A DNA stretch of 64,000 bases, taken from positions 232,133-296,132 of the forward strand of contig NZ_AUII01000005.1 in the NCBI RefSeq assembly GCF_000423625.1. The letters run 5' to 3'. Position 1 is the stretch's first letter. Each line of letters starts with the position of its first letter. Origin of the DNA: Pseudonocardia asaccharolytica DSM 44247 = NBRC 16224. GTDB taxonomy: Bacteria > Actinomycetota > Actinomycetes > Mycobacteriales > Pseudonocardiaceae. Under the pieces are notes generated by a model. That model was not told where the DNA came from and ran no database searches. It was given only the letters and a program-made list of their open reading frames with translations. The position numbers and the translations under genes are program-made. Of this stretch, positions 18,171 to 26,883 are shown piece after piece.

Positions 18171-19199
18171 GTGACACTCGCCGAGTTCTGGTTCCTGTTG
18201 ATCGGGTTCCTGTTCACCGGGTACTTCTTCCTGGAGGGCTTCGACTTCGGCGTCGGCATGCTGCTGCCGGTGCTCGCCCACGACGACATCGACCGCCGGA
18301 CGATGATCAACACCATCGGACCGGTCTGGGATCTGAACGAGACCTGGTTGATCGTCGCGGGCGCCAGCCTGTTCGCGGCCTTTCCGGACTGGTACGCCAC
18401 GCTGTTCAGCGGGTTCTACCTGCCGCTGCTGCTGGTCCTGCTCGCCCTGATCGTGCGCGGGGTGGCGTTCGAGTACCGGGGCAAGGTCGACGAGGACGCC
18501 TGGCGGCGCCGGTGGGACCTGTGCATCATCGTGGGCTCCTACGTGCCGGCCCTGCTGTGGGGCGTGGCGTTCGCCAACATCGTCCGCGGGGTGCCGATCG
18601 ACGCGGAGGGCGACTTCACCGGCAGCCTGCTCACCCTGCTCAACCCGTACGGCCTGCTCGGCGGGGTGGCCGCGGTCGCGCTGTTCTGCGTCTACGGCGC
18701 GATCTTCGTCGCGCTCAAGACCCTGGGGCGGATCCGGCGGGACGCCCGCAGGCTCGCCGGGTGGATCGGGATAGCGGCTGTCGTGCTCACCGGGGCCTTC
18801 CTGCTGTGGACCCTGCTCGGGCACGGCGACCCGATCAGCTGGGCGCTCGGGGTGCTCACCGCCATGGCCCTGGTGGCCGGGCTGGTCGCCAACGCGCGCG
18901 AACGGGAGGGGTGGGCGTTCGCCTCGACCGGGGCGAGCGTCATCGGGCTCGTCGCGACGCTGTTCGTGGCGCTGTTCCCCGACGTCATGCCCTCCACCAC
19001 CGACCCGGCGTTCAGCCTGACCGTCCAGAACGCGAGCTCCACCCCGTACACGCTGCGCATGATGTCCTGGATCGCCCTGATCGCGCTGCCGTTCGTGCTG
19101 GCCTACCAGGGGTGGACCTACTGGGTCTTCCGCAAGCGGATCGGCCGGCACAGCATTCCGACCCAGGTCCCGCACGGCGCGGACGCGCTCGGGCAGTGA
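18171..19199 (+). CDS. cydB: Cytochrome bd ubiquinol oxidase subunit II
   Basis: This 342-residue protein is the second bd-oxidase subunit, with about eight to nine transmembrane helices. Family signatures include the start FWFLLIGFLFTGYFFLEGFDFGVG, the GPVWDLNETWLIV segment and FRGVAFEYRGK-like RGVAFEYRGKVDEDAWRRRWD. The GTG start follows GGAGCCGACG. It forms an operon with cydA and converges with the MBL gene at 19215. Confidence 0.95.
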   Translation: MTLAEFWFLLIGFLFTGYFFLEGFDFGVGMLLPVLAHDDIDRRTMINTIGPVWDLNETWLIVAGASLFAAFPDWYATLFSGFYLPLLLVLLALIVRGVAFEYRGKVDEDAWRRRWDLCIIVGSYVPALLWGVAFANIVRGVPIDAEGDFTGSLLTLLNPYGLLGGVAAVALFCVYGAIFVALKTLGRIRRDARRLAGWIGIAAVVLTGAFLLWTLLGHGDPISWALGVLTAMALVAGLVANAREREGWAFASTGASVIGLVATLFVALFPDVMPSTTDPAFSLTVQNASSTPYTLRMMSWIALIALPFVLAYQGWTYWVFRKRIGRHSIPTQVPHGADALGQ

Positions 19200-19214
19200 G
19201 CACACCGCGGATGC

Positions 19215-20252
19215 TCAGCTCGCGGCGAGTCGCCCGTGGACATCCAGCGGGGCGTCGCTCGTGGAATACCACTCGTACACCCCGTCCGGGCGGGCGCGTC
19301 GCTCCACCAGACCCGACCACCTCAGGTAGGCGATATGGGCCAGCGTCTCGTTGAGCGCGAGCTGGCGCTGGTGGGCGAGGATCGCCTTGGCGACCAGCCG
19401 ATCCGCCAGCTCGGTGACGCTGGACGGCCGCTCCTGGATCGCCCGCCTGATCTTCTCCAGCCGACGGATCTTGTTACGCAGGATGGCCTCGATCCGGCCC
19501 ACCGCGTCGCCGAAGGGCCGGCCGTGCCCGGGGTAGACGTGCTCCGGACCGCGTTCGGCGACCCGGCGCAGCGAGTCGAGGTAGCTACGCAGCGGGTCGG
19601 CGTCGAACCCGCGCTCGAACGTCACCGGCGGGGTGATGGACGGCAGCAGGTGGTCGCCCGACAGCAGCACCCGGCGCGCCTGCGACCACAGGCAGACGTG
19701 CCCGAGCGAATGCCCCGGGGTGTGCACGACCTCCCATCGGTCCGCGCCGATGGCGAGCTGCTCGCCGCCGCGCAGCCGCCGCGACGCCTCCACCACGGTG
19801 TGCAGGTACGGCATCCAGCGGGTCAGGTGGTCGGCCAGGTCGGTGCGCTCGGTCTCGGACACGCCGTGGTCGGCGTAGGTGTCGCGGCGGCGGGCGCGCG
19901 CGGTGTCGGGGTGGCGGTACTTCTCGCAGTCCAGGTCGGTCATCGTGTGCATCTGCAGCTCGGCCCCGGTGAGCTCCATCAGCCGGCCGGCGAGACCGTA
20001 GTGGTCGATATGCGCGTGCGTCACCACGATCCGCGAGACGTCGCGCAGGGCGTACCCGGCGCGTTCCAGGCCCGCCTCGACGGCGTCGAGCCCGCCGTCC
20101 GGCAGATCCGGCCGCCACACCCCGCAGTCGACGATCGTGACGCGGTCGCCGTCGGTCAGGACGTGCATGTTCACGCTCTCGACGGCATTGACCCCGACGG
20201 GCAGCGCGACCCGGGTGAGGCCCGCAACCGGGTCGCTGGTCACGGTGGTCAT
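19215..20252 (-). CDS. MBL-fold metallohydrolase
   Basis: The 345-residue enzyme is a paralogue of the hydrolase at 15211-16251: it has VVTHAHIDHYG, VVHTPGHSLGHVCLW and VLLSGDHLLPSITPPVTFERGF, and the same C-terminal helical domain (ILRNKIRRLEKIRRAI...). The metal ligands are complete, so it should be active; the substrate is unknown. Its ATG overlaps the stop of a dodecin-like gene, so the two form a small operon. Relatives are often near acyl-CoA or lipid genes, but the sequence does not decide. Confidence 0.85.
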   Translation of the reverse strand: MTTVTSDPVAGLTRVALPVGVNAVESVNMHVLTDGDRVTIVDCGVWRPDLPDGGLDAVEAGLERAGYALRDVSRIVVTHAHIDHYGLAGRLMELTGAELQMHTMTDLDCEKYRHPDTARARRRDTYADHGVSETERTDLADHLTRWMPYLHTVVEASRRLRGGEQLAIGADRWEVVHTPGHSLGHVCLWSQARRVLLSGDHLLPSITPPVTFERGFDADPLRSYLDSLRRVAERGPEHVYPGHGRPFGDAVGRIEAILRNKIRRLEKIRRAIQERPSSVTELADRLVAKAILAHQRQLALNETLAHIAYLRWSGLVERRARPDGVYEWYSTSDAPLDVHGRLAAS

Positions 20253-20470
20253 TCGTGGATGCGTTCGAGCAGCGTGAACCAGATCCGCAGCTCCACCTGG
20301 TAGGCGGCGGCGGAGCCGTCCACGGCGCCGGTGATGCGCTGCACCTCGAACGACCTGATGCCCTCCAACGTCAGGCGGGCGCGATCGAGCGCATCGGTGA
20401 CGGCGTCCTGGATCGAGTCGCCGGTACCGATCAGGTCGATCGCCTTCTGCACGGTCACACCGATCATCAT
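20249..20470 (-). CDS. Dodecin-like flavin-binding protein
   Basis: The 73-residue protein (or 72 from a second ATG three bases downstream) has the dodecin layout of one helix packed on a three-stranded sheet: IGTGDSIQDAVTDALDRARLTLEGIRSFEVQRITGAVDGSAAAYQVELRIWF. Dodecins assemble into 12-mers that store or quench flavins. The flavin-stacking tryptophan of typical dodecins (NLDWFEV) is replaced here (GIRSFEV), so the ligand may differ. It precedes and overlaps an MBL hydrolase gene. Confidence 0.7.
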   Translation of the reverse strand: MMIGVTVQKAIDLIGTGDSIQDAVTDALDRARLTLEGIRSFEVQRITGAVDGSAAAYQVELRIWFTLLERIHE

Positions 20471-20602
20471 CGGCCGGTGCGGGCGGGCGCGGCCCGCCTT
20501 CCCGCTCGGTGGAAGCGCGGCCGGCGGCGCACCGACAGCCCTACGCTCAGGTGCCCGGCCTCCCGGTCCTTGGAGCAGGGTTCGCGCAGGAAGGCGACCG
20601 CG

Positions 20603-21214
20603 ATGGGCGCGCCCATTGATCAGATCCTGCTGTCCGGCGGGGAACGCCTCGACGTCCGGCCCATCCGGACAACCGATGCGCCCAGCCTCGTCGCCATGCA
20701 CGCCCGGCTGTCCGCGGACAGCATCTACCGGCGCTACTTCGGGGCCCGGCCCCATCTCTCGCCGACCGACGTGCGTCACTTCACCACGATCGACGAAGAG
20801 TGGCGGTTCGCCCTGGTCGGGGTGCGCGAGTCCGGGGAGCTGGCCGCGGTGGCCCGGTACGAGGGCAGCCCGGGCAGCGCGGTGGCCGAGCTTGCGCTCG
20901 TGGTCGACGACGCGCTGCAGGGCCGTGGGGTCGGTCGGGCGATGCTGAGCCGGCTCATCGAGGTCGCGGCCGTGCGCGGACTGGCCGCGCTCGTCGCCGA
21001 CGTGCTCACCAGGAACGCACCGATGCTGCGGCTGCTGCGGACGGCCGGTGTCCCGACGACGCCGGTCCGGGAACCCGACAGCGTCAGGATCACCCTGCAT
21101 CTGGACGGCGTGCGGCTGCCCGGCCCGCGCCGGGCCGTCGCGTCGGCACAGGTGGACGAGGCGCGCGCCGCGGCTCGGCAGCGGGCGGGCGGGGCGGGGC
21201 TCGTGCGCGAGTAG
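20603..21214 (+). CDS. GNAT-family N-acetyltransferase
   Basis: A 203-residue single GNAT domain with the acetyl-CoA motif LVVDDALQGRGVGRAMLSRLIEVA and a start that resembles the acetyltransferase module of Pat-type lysine acetyltransferases (VRPIRTTDAPSLVAMHARLSADSIYRRYFG). The latter similarity suggests protein acetylation, but no cyclic-nucleotide or acyl-CoA synthetase domain is attached. The start has AGGAAGG about 9 nt upstream. It diverges from the dodecin-like gene. Confidence 0.8.
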   Translation: MGAPIDQILLSGGERLDVRPIRTTDAPSLVAMHARLSADSIYRRYFGARPHLSPTDVRHFTTIDEEWRFALVGVRESGELAAVARYEGSPGSAVAELALVVDDALQGRGVGRAMLSRLIEVAAVRGLAALVADVLTRNAPMLRLLRTAGVPTTPVREPDSVRITLHLDGVRLPGPRRAVASAQVDEARAAARQRAGGAGLVRE

Positions 21215-21252
21215 CCGAGCGGGGAAGGCGGCGGGAGGACCGGACGCCGGGA

Positions 21253-21615
21253 CTATCCGTCGGCTCCGGAGCCCTGTCCGGAATGCGGCGGTCGCCAGAA
21301 GCTCGTCACCGCCTTCTCCAGGTCGGCCCAGGTGTGCGCCCACTCCAGGAGCGGGCGAAGGTTCGTCTCGAGCGACCCGAGCTGCTGGTCGAACGCCTCG
21401 AGCTGGGTGCGCAGGGCCTGCACCTGGGCGCGCCGCGCCGCGATGTCGTCCATGACGATCTGGAGCTGGCGGGCCGACAGGGCCGCCGGGAGCCCCGGCA
21501 GCGCGGGCGGTCCGACGCGCAGCGCGTCCGTCCACCCCCTCGTCAACCGGTCCGCGGTCTCCCGGAGCCGGCGCGCCAGCTCGTCCGGGGTGCCGCCCGG
21601 CTCGTCCTCGCTCAT
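21253..21615 (-). CDS. Coiled-coil hypothetical protein
   Basis: This 120-residue protein is mostly helical, with a heptad-rich stretch (LSARQLQIVMDDIAARRAQVQALRTQLEAFDQQLGSLETNLRPLLEW) typical of a coiled coil. It is the last gene on the minus strand after the 2-oxo acid dehydrogenase genes. Its look and the nearby phaC allow a granule-associated (phasin or PhaE-like) role, but no family was recognised. An in-frame GTG two codons earlier is an alternative start. Confidence 0.55.
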   Translation of the reverse strand: MSEDEPGGTPDELARRLRETADRLTRGWTDALRVGPPALPGLPAALSARQLQIVMDDIAARRAQVQALRTQLEAFDQQLGSLETNLRPLLEWAHTWADLEKAVTSFWRPPHSGQGSGADG

Positions 21616-21654
21616 CTCCACGCGGCCATCCTGTTCGCCATCGTGTCGGATCGG

Positions 21655-23361
21655 CTATCCGAGTTCGGCCTCCCAGTCGCGCTCCTGCAGTGCGTCGCGG
21701 ATGACGGCGAGGAACCGCGACGCGGTCACCCCGTCGAACGCCCGGTGGTCATAGCAGAACCCGAGGATCGTCATGTGGTGGATGGCGAGGGCGTCACCGA
21801 CCACAGTGGGTCGCCGGGCCACCATGTTGGTGGACAGGATCGCCGAATTGGGTTGGTTGATGATCGGTGCCGATGCGTAGTCGCCGATCGGCCCCGGGTT
21901 GGTGATCGTGAACGTCGAGCCTGCGAGATCGTCGGCGGTGAACTTGCCGCTGGTCGCCTTGGTCGCCGCGGCCCTGATGGCGCGGGCAAGGCCGCGCAGG
22001 TTCAGCGCGTCCGCGTCGCGGATGACGGGCGCGATCAGGCCCTGCTCGTTGAGGTCGACGGCGATGCCCAGGTTGACGTATCGGTGCAGCGTCCGCGTCT
22101 TGGCCTCGATGTCGATCGCGGAGTTGACGTACGGGAAGGCGCGCAGCGCGTCGCAGACCGCGCGGGCGATGAAGCCGAGATAGGTCAGCGACATGTCCTC
22201 CTCCTTGCGGAAGCGGGCCTTGTGCTTGTTGCGGACCTGCTCGACGCGTTCGAGATCGACCTCGACCGAGGTCCAGACGTGCGGGGCGACCCGCACCGAC
22301 CGGGTCATCCGCTCGGCGATCGCGAGCCGCATCCGCGGCAGTTGCTCCACGGCCACCCGCTCGTCGGCCGGAGCGGCCTGGGCCGCCGCGGGCGCGGGTG
22401 CCGCCGGAGCGGCTGGCGCGGCCGGAGCCGCCGGCGTGGCCGGCGCGGCACGGCCCGTCCCGGCCGCGATCGCCCGCTCTACGTCCTCGCGCCGGATCCG
22501 CCCGCCCTCGCCGGTCCCCTCGATCGCCGAGACCTCCAGGCCGGCCTCGGCGATGAGCCTGCGCACCAGCGGGGACAGCATCCGCCCGTCGCGATCCACG
22601 GCACCCGGGACCGGTGCGGCCGCACCGGCCGGGGCGCCGCCGCTCGGCGGCCCGCCCGCGGGCACGGTCGGTGCCCCGGTCGCTGCGGCCGCCGACCCGC
22701 CCGCCGGGACCCCGGTGGCGGCGTGCTCCCCGATCCGGGCCAGCGCCGTGCCGACCGGGACGGTCTGCCCCTCAGGCACGAGGATCTCCAGCAGGATTCC
22801 GTCGTACGGGCTCGGAATCTCGGAGTCGACCTTGTCGGTGGAGACCTCGAACAGCGGGTCGTCGAACTCGACGTGGTCACCGACCTCCTTGCGCCAGCTC
22901 CCGACCGTTCCCTCGGTGACGGTCTCGCCGAGCTTCGGCATCGTGATGTCGTGGACCTCGCCGACCTCGGCGGTGGGCGCCGCCACACCGGGCTCGTCGC
23001 CCGCCATGCCCTCGGAGCCGCCCATCTGCGGGGCCGCAGGATCCCCCAGCGCCGGCCCGCCCGCGGCGGCGACCCGGTGGGAGGCGGCCGGGATCCGGCC
23101 CTCCACGACCGCCCCGACGGGGTTGATCCGCACCAGCGGGGTGCCGACCGGCACCGTCTCGCCCGCCGCGACGAGAATTTCGCCGATCACCCCGTCCGCT
23201 GGGCTGGGGATCTCCGAGTCGACCTTGTCGGTGGAGACCTCGAACAGCGGGTCGTCGAACTTGACCTCGTCACCGACCTGCCGCAACCAGGATCCGATCG
23301 TGCCCTCGGTCACCGTCTCGCCCAGCTTGGGCATCGTCACGACGACGTCTTCGTCGCTCAT
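21655..23361 (-). CDS. 2-oxo acid dehydrogenase E2, dihydrolipoyl acyltransferase with two lipoyl domains
   Basis: The 568-residue E2 has two lipoyl domains (about residues 5-80 and 138-211) with lipoylated Lys in TDKVDSE near residues 46 and 177, a peripheral subunit-binding domain near 260-300 (MLSPLVRRLIAEAGLEVSAI), alanine-proline linkers and a C-terminal catalytic domain ending in YDHRAFDG with the active His and Asp. It takes the acyl group from E1 and passes it to CoA. It completes an E1alpha-E1beta-E3-E2 operon. Substrate (pyruvate, branched-chain or other 2-oxo acid) is not decided by the sequence. Confidence 0.92.
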   Translation of the reverse strand: MSDEDVVVTMPKLGETVTEGTIGSWLRQVGDEVKFDDPLFEVSTDKVDSEIPSPADGVIGEILVAAGETVPVGTPLVRINPVGAVVEGRIPAASHRVAAAGGPALGDPAAPQMGGSEGMAGDEPGVAAPTAEVGEVHDITMPKLGETVTEGTVGSWRKEVGDHVEFDDPLFEVSTDKVDSEIPSPYDGILLEILVPEGQTVPVGTALARIGEHAATGVPAGGSAAAATGAPTVPAGGPPSGGAPAGAAAPVPGAVDRDGRMLSPLVRRLIAEAGLEVSAIEGTGEGGRIRREDVERAIAAGTGRAAPATPAAPAAPAAPAAPAPAAAQAAPADERVAVEQLPRMRLAIAERMTRSVRVAPHVWTSVEVDLERVEQVRNKHKARFRKEEDMSLTYLGFIARAVCDALRAFPYVNSAIDIEAKTRTLHRYVNLGIAVDLNEQGLIAPVIRDADALNLRGLARAIRAAATKATSGKFTADDLAGSTFTITNPGPIGDYASAPIINQPNSAILSTNMVARRPTVVGDALAIHHMTILGFCYDHRAFDGVTASRFLAVIRDALQERDWEAELG

Positions 23362-23379
23362 TCGGGCTCTCCCGTGGTC

Positions 23380-24789
23380 TCAGCCGTGCAACGAACGGCC
23401 AGAGAAGGTGATCATGGTTTCGCCGATGGCCTCGGAGAGGCTGGGATGGGCATGGATGAGCTGACCGACGTCGCTCGGCAGCGCCTCCCAGTTCACCGCG
23501 TAGTAGCCCTCGTGCATCAGCTCGCTGGCCCAGGCGCCGACCATGTGGAAGCCGAGGATCGGTCCGTCGCGCTGCGCGACCACCTTCACCAGGCCCTCGG
23601 TCTCGCCGAGGATCATGGCCCGCCCGTTGCCCACCATGGCGTGAGAGTGCACGTCGACGTCGTGGCCCGCGGTGCGGGCCTCGGCCTCGGTCATCCCCGA
23701 CCAGGCGACCTCGGGGTGGGTGTAGACGACCCACGGCACCTTGCCGTAGTCGACCGGCACCGGGCCCTCACCCAGGAAATGCCGCACCGCGACGATCGCC
23801 TCCGCGTAGGCGACGTGGGCCAGGCCCGGGGTGGCCACACAGTCGCCCACCGCGTAGACCCCGGGCCGAGAGGTCAGCATGGTCGCGGGGTCGATCTCGA
23901 CGAACCCGCGCTCGTCGATCCGGACGCCGGCCTGCTCGGCGCCGATGTCCTCGGTCGCCGGGCGGCGGCCGATCGACACCAGCACCTGGTCGACCTCGAT
24001 CTTCTCCGAGACCGTCGGCGTCTCGAAGGGCACGAGCACGCCGCTTCCGGTAGGTTCGAGCGCGCCGACGCGCGCCTCGGCATGCACCGCCGTGCCGCGT
24101 TTCGCGAGCGAGCGGGCCAGCACGTCGGCCACATCGCGGTCGGGCCCGATCGGGAGCACCCCGTGCGGCAGGGCCTCGAGCAGGGTCGTCGTCACGCCGA
24201 GGTCGGTGTAGACGGACGCGAACTCCGAGCCGACCACCCCGCCACCGATCACGGCGATCCGTTCGGGGAGCCGGTCGGAGTCGTCGTTGGTGGCGTGGTC
24301 GGAGGTGACGACCCGCTGGCCGTCGATCTCCATGCCGGGGATGGTCCGCGGCACCGACCCGGCGCAGATGATCGTGGCCCGGCCGCGCAGGGTGTCGCCC
24401 CCGACCGCCACCGCACCGTCCGCGGTGAGCCTGCCCCGACCGTCGACCACGGTCACCTTGCGCCGCTTGAGCAGCCCGGACAGCCCGCGGTGCAACTGGC
24501 CGACGACGCCGGCGCGCCGCCGGTTGGCCGCGGGCCAGTCCGGCGCGGGGGTGAACCCCTCGGGCAGCCGCACGCCATGCTCGCCGGCATGGCCGACGGT
24601 GCGGAACACCTCGGCGGCGTGCAGCAGCGACTTCGCCGGGATGCAGCCGCGGTGCAGACAGGTGCCGCCGACCTTGTCCTTCTCCACCATCGCCACCGAC
24701 AGCCCCGCCGACGCGGCGTAGAGGGCGCCCGCATAGCCCCCGGGGCCGCCGCCGAGGATGACGAGGTCGTAGTCGGAAGCAGGGCTCAT
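23380..24789 (-). CDS. lpdA: Dihydrolipoyl dehydrogenase (E3)
   Basis: The 469-residue flavoprotein reoxidises dihydrolipoamide with NAD. Visible are the FAD motif LVILGGGPGGYAGALYAA, the redox-active disulfide GGTCLHRGCIPAKSLL (Cys44 and Cys49), the NAD motif IAVIGGGVVGSEFASVY, the VYAVGDCV FAD contact and the C-terminal His-Glu pair in HAHPSLSEAIGE. The ATG overlaps the E1beta stop by 4 nt. It sits between E1beta and E2, an order also seen in other actinobacterial acyl dehydrogenase operons. Confidence 0.94.
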   Translation of the reverse strand: MSPASDYDLVILGGGPGGYAGALYAASAGLSVAMVEKDKVGGTCLHRGCIPAKSLLHAAEVFRTVGHAGEHGVRLPEGFTPAPDWPAANRRRAGVVGQLHRGLSGLLKRRKVTVVDGRGRLTADGAVAVGGDTLRGRATIICAGSVPRTIPGMEIDGQRVVTSDHATNDDSDRLPERIAVIGGGVVGSEFASVYTDLGVTTTLLEALPHGVLPIGPDRDVADVLARSLAKRGTAVHAEARVGALEPTGSGVLVPFETPTVSEKIEVDQVLVSIGRRPATEDIGAEQAGVRIDERGFVEIDPATMLTSRPGVYAVGDCVATPGLAHVAYAEAIVAVRHFLGEGPVPVDYGKVPWVVYTHPEVAWSGMTEAEARTAGHDVDVHSHAMVGNGRAMILGETEGLVKVVAQRDGPILGFHMVGAWASELMHEGYYAVNWEALPSDVGQLIHAHPSLSEAIGETMITFSGRSLHG

Positions 24790-25772
24790 GCTCGGACCAC
24801 CTTCCGCAACGTCTCGGCAACCTGCGCCCGCTGCGGAACGACGGCGTCCTCCAGCGCCGGGCTGGTCGGCGTCGGCGTGTTCTTGGCCGCGATCCGCACC
24901 ACCGGCTGGTCGAGGTGCCAGAACGCCTCTTCCTGGATGGTCGCGGCGATCTCGGCGCCGTAGCCCAGCCGCTTCGCGGCCTCGTGCAGCACGACCGCGC
25001 GGGAGGTCTTCCGCACCGAGTTCACGATCGTCTCGACATCCAGTGGGACGAGCGTGCGCACGTCGACGACCTCGACCGAGATCCCGTCCCTGTCGAGCTC
25101 GTCGGCCACCTCCAGACCCTGCGAGACACCGGCCGAGTAGGTGATCAGCGAGACATCGCGCCCCTCCCGGACCACGTTCGCCACCCCCAACGGGATCGGC
25201 TCCAGCGAGATCGGCCCCGCGACCCGCAGCCGCCGGTAGAGGTACTTGTTCTCCAGGTAGAGCGTCGGGTTGTTGTCGCGGATCGAGCTGACGAGCAGCC
25301 CGGCCGCGTCCTCGGGGGTGCCCGGCATGACGATCTTGAGGCCGGGCACGTGCGCGAAGTAGCTCTCCACGCTCTGGGAGTGCGTGGGGCCGGCCCGCAG
25401 CCGAGCGCCGAACGGCGCCCGCAGCGTCACCGGCATCGCGTCACCGGTTCGCCAGTGATGCCGCGCCAGCACGTTGATGATCGGATCGAAGGCGCACGAG
25501 ATGAAGTCCGCGAACTGGTACTCCACCACCGGCCGCAGCCCGACCAGCGCCGCGCCCGCGGCCAGCCCGGTGAACCCGGTCTCGGCGATCGGGGTGTCGA
25601 CCACGCGGCGCGCCCCGAACTTCTCCAGGAACCCCTTGGTCACCTTGAAGGCGCCGCCGAACTGGCCGACGTCCTCCCCGATGATGAACACGTCGGGGTC
25701 GCGCTCCATCTCGGCGTCGAGGGCCAGCGCGACGGCCTCCAGGTAGGTCACCTGCCCATCGTCAGTAGCCAT
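24786..25772 (-). CDS. 2-oxo acid dehydrogenase E1 component, beta subunit
   Basis: The 328-residue transketolase-like beta subunit has EDVGQFGGAFKVTKGF, VDTPIAETGFTGLAAGAAL, and the central QFADFISCAFDPIINVLA helix. With the alpha subunit it decarboxylates a 2-oxo acid with thiamine diphosphate and loads E2. The start codon and its ribosome site lie inside the third of three tandem 31-bp repeats that separate it from E1alpha. The two-subunit E1 excludes the single-chain E1 of the actinobacterial pyruvate (AceE) and 2-oxoglutarate (Kgd) dehydrogenases. Confidence 0.92.
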   Translation of the reverse strand: MATDDGQVTYLEAVALALDAEMERDPDVFIIGEDVGQFGGAFKVTKGFLEKFGARRVVDTPIAETGFTGLAAGAALVGLRPVVEYQFADFISCAFDPIINVLARHHWRTGDAMPVTLRAPFGARLRAGPTHSQSVESYFAHVPGLKIVMPGTPEDAAGLLVSSIRDNNPTLYLENKYLYRRLRVAGPISLEPIPLGVANVVREGRDVSLITYSAGVSQGLEVADELDRDGISVEVVDVRTLVPLDVETIVNSVRKTSRAVVLHEAAKRLGYGAEIAATIQEEAFWHLDQPVVRIAAKNTPTPTSPALEDAVVPQRAQVAETLRKVVRA

Positions 25773-25859
25773 ATTCGCTCCGCGAGCTCCGCTCAGTGTT
25801 GATATTCGCTCCGCGAGCTCCGCTCAGTGTTGATATTCGCTCCGCGAGCTCCGCTCAGT
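25771..25859. repeat. Tandem 31-bp repeat, 2.9 copies, in the E1alpha-E1beta spacer
   Basis: Copies begin at 25771, 25802 and 25833; the first two are complete and identical, and the third is identical for 27 bases. On the coding strand each unit holds ACTGAGCGGAGCTCGCGGAG followed by CGAATAT, so it includes the tail of E1alpha with its TGA, a GCGGAG ribosome-site core and the first two bases of the E1beta ATG. The array looks like a recent triplication of the original intercistronic junction. Confidence 0.9.
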
Positions 25860-26871
25860 CGGCATACACGCCCTCCTCGATATTGCTCGGGTCCGGCATC
25901 GGGTCCGCGAGCGCCTTGCGGCGCGCCGCGATGGCGTGCTGCCGTGCCTCCTCCCTGACCTGCTTCGCCGTGTCGGCGTCGATCACACCGGCCTCGAGCA
26001 GCACGTTCTCGAACCGCTCGACAGGGTCCTTCTCGGACCACTCGTCGTACATCGCGCGCGGCACGTAGTCGGCAGGGTCGTGCTCGGCGTGTCCGTGCAT
26101 CCGCATGGTCACGGCCTCGATGAGCGACGGCCCGTCGCCCGCCCTGGCCCGCGCCACCGCCTGCGCGACCGTGTCGTACACCGCGAGGACGTCGATCCCG
26201 TCGACCTTCACCCCAGGGATGCCGTAGGCGACCGCCTTGATCGCGAACGTCTCCGAGCTGGACTGCAGCGAGAGCGGGGTCGAGTAGGCCCACTGGTTGT
26301 TCTCGATCACGAAGACGTTCGGGAGCTTCTGCACGCTCGCGATCGTCAGCGACTCGTGGAAGTCGGCGCGAGAGGTCGAGCCGTCCCCGCAGAAGGCGAG
26401 CGCCACCCGGTCCTCGCCCCGGTACTTCGCGGCGAAGGCCATTCCCGTGGCCACCGGGAAGTTGGCCGGGATATGACTGGGCGGGTTGTAGCTGCCCAGA
26501 TCGAGCCGCCCGTAGTGCAGGGTGCCGTCGCGGCCGCCGGTCGGCGAGGTGGCCTTGCCCATGAAGCTCGCCATGATCTGCCACGCCTCCATGCCGCGCC
26601 ACAGATGGGCCCCGGCATTGCGGTGCAGCGGCGCCATGTAGTCGTCGGCCCGCAGCGTCGCCGCGGCGCCGACCGAGATCGCCTCGTGCCAGTGCCCCGT
26701 GTAGAGCGAGCCGAGCAGATCCCCGCCCCGGTACATGGCGACCATCCGGTCCTCCACGGCCCGGGTCAGCACCATCATCCGGTACATCCGGCGCAGCAGT
26801 TCCGGGTCGCGCTTGGACACCGGAATGGCTCCGGCCTCCTCGGTCTTGCGCTTGTTCGTGCGGGTGGCCAT
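25855..26871 (-). CDS. 2-oxo acid dehydrogenase E1 component, alpha subunit
   Basis: The 338-residue subunit carries the thiamine diphosphate motif (AFCGDGSTSRADFHESL ... FVIENNQWAYS) and the HWHEAISVGAAATLRADDY and GGRDGTLHYG regions seen in pyruvate/acetoin/branched-chain E1alpha. The phosphorylation-loop-like MRMHGHAEHDPADYVP follows. It begins 12 nt after a DmpD-type hydrolase gene, so the complex may be induced together with ring-cleavage enzymes. Which oxo acid is used is open; acetoin dehydrogenase and branched-chain dehydrogenase are the main alternatives to pyruvate dehydrogenase. Confidence 0.92.
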   Translation of the reverse strand: MATRTNKRKTEEAGAIPVSKRDPELLRRMYRMMVLTRAVEDRMVAMYRGGDLLGSLYTGHWHEAISVGAAATLRADDYMAPLHRNAGAHLWRGMEAWQIMASFMGKATSPTGGRDGTLHYGRLDLGSYNPPSHIPANFPVATGMAFAAKYRGEDRVALAFCGDGSTSRADFHESLTIASVQKLPNVFVIENNQWAYSTPLSLQSSSETFAIKAVAYGIPGVKVDGIDVLAVYDTVAQAVARARAGDGPSLIEAVTMRMHGHAEHDPADYVPRAMYDEWSEKDPVERFENVLLEAGVIDADTAKQVREEARQHAIAARRKALADPMPDPSNIEEGVYAD

Positions 26872-26883
26872 GACCGACGCCCT

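Noticed and set aside
16548..19205. 885-codon open frame antisense to cydAB
   Set aside because: It is a GC-codon shadow; the plus-strand frames encode clear CydA and CydB with all haem and quinol motifs, while the antisense protein is low-complexity Arg/Asp/His-rich.
20800..24963. 1387-codon open frame antisense to the E2 and E3 genes
   Set aside because: It is a shadow of the well-conserved minus-strand genes and has no recognisable domain.
21655..26871. 2-oxoglutarate dehydrogenase operon
   Set aside because: E1 is a two-subunit type; 2-oxoglutarate dehydrogenase E1 is a single large chain.
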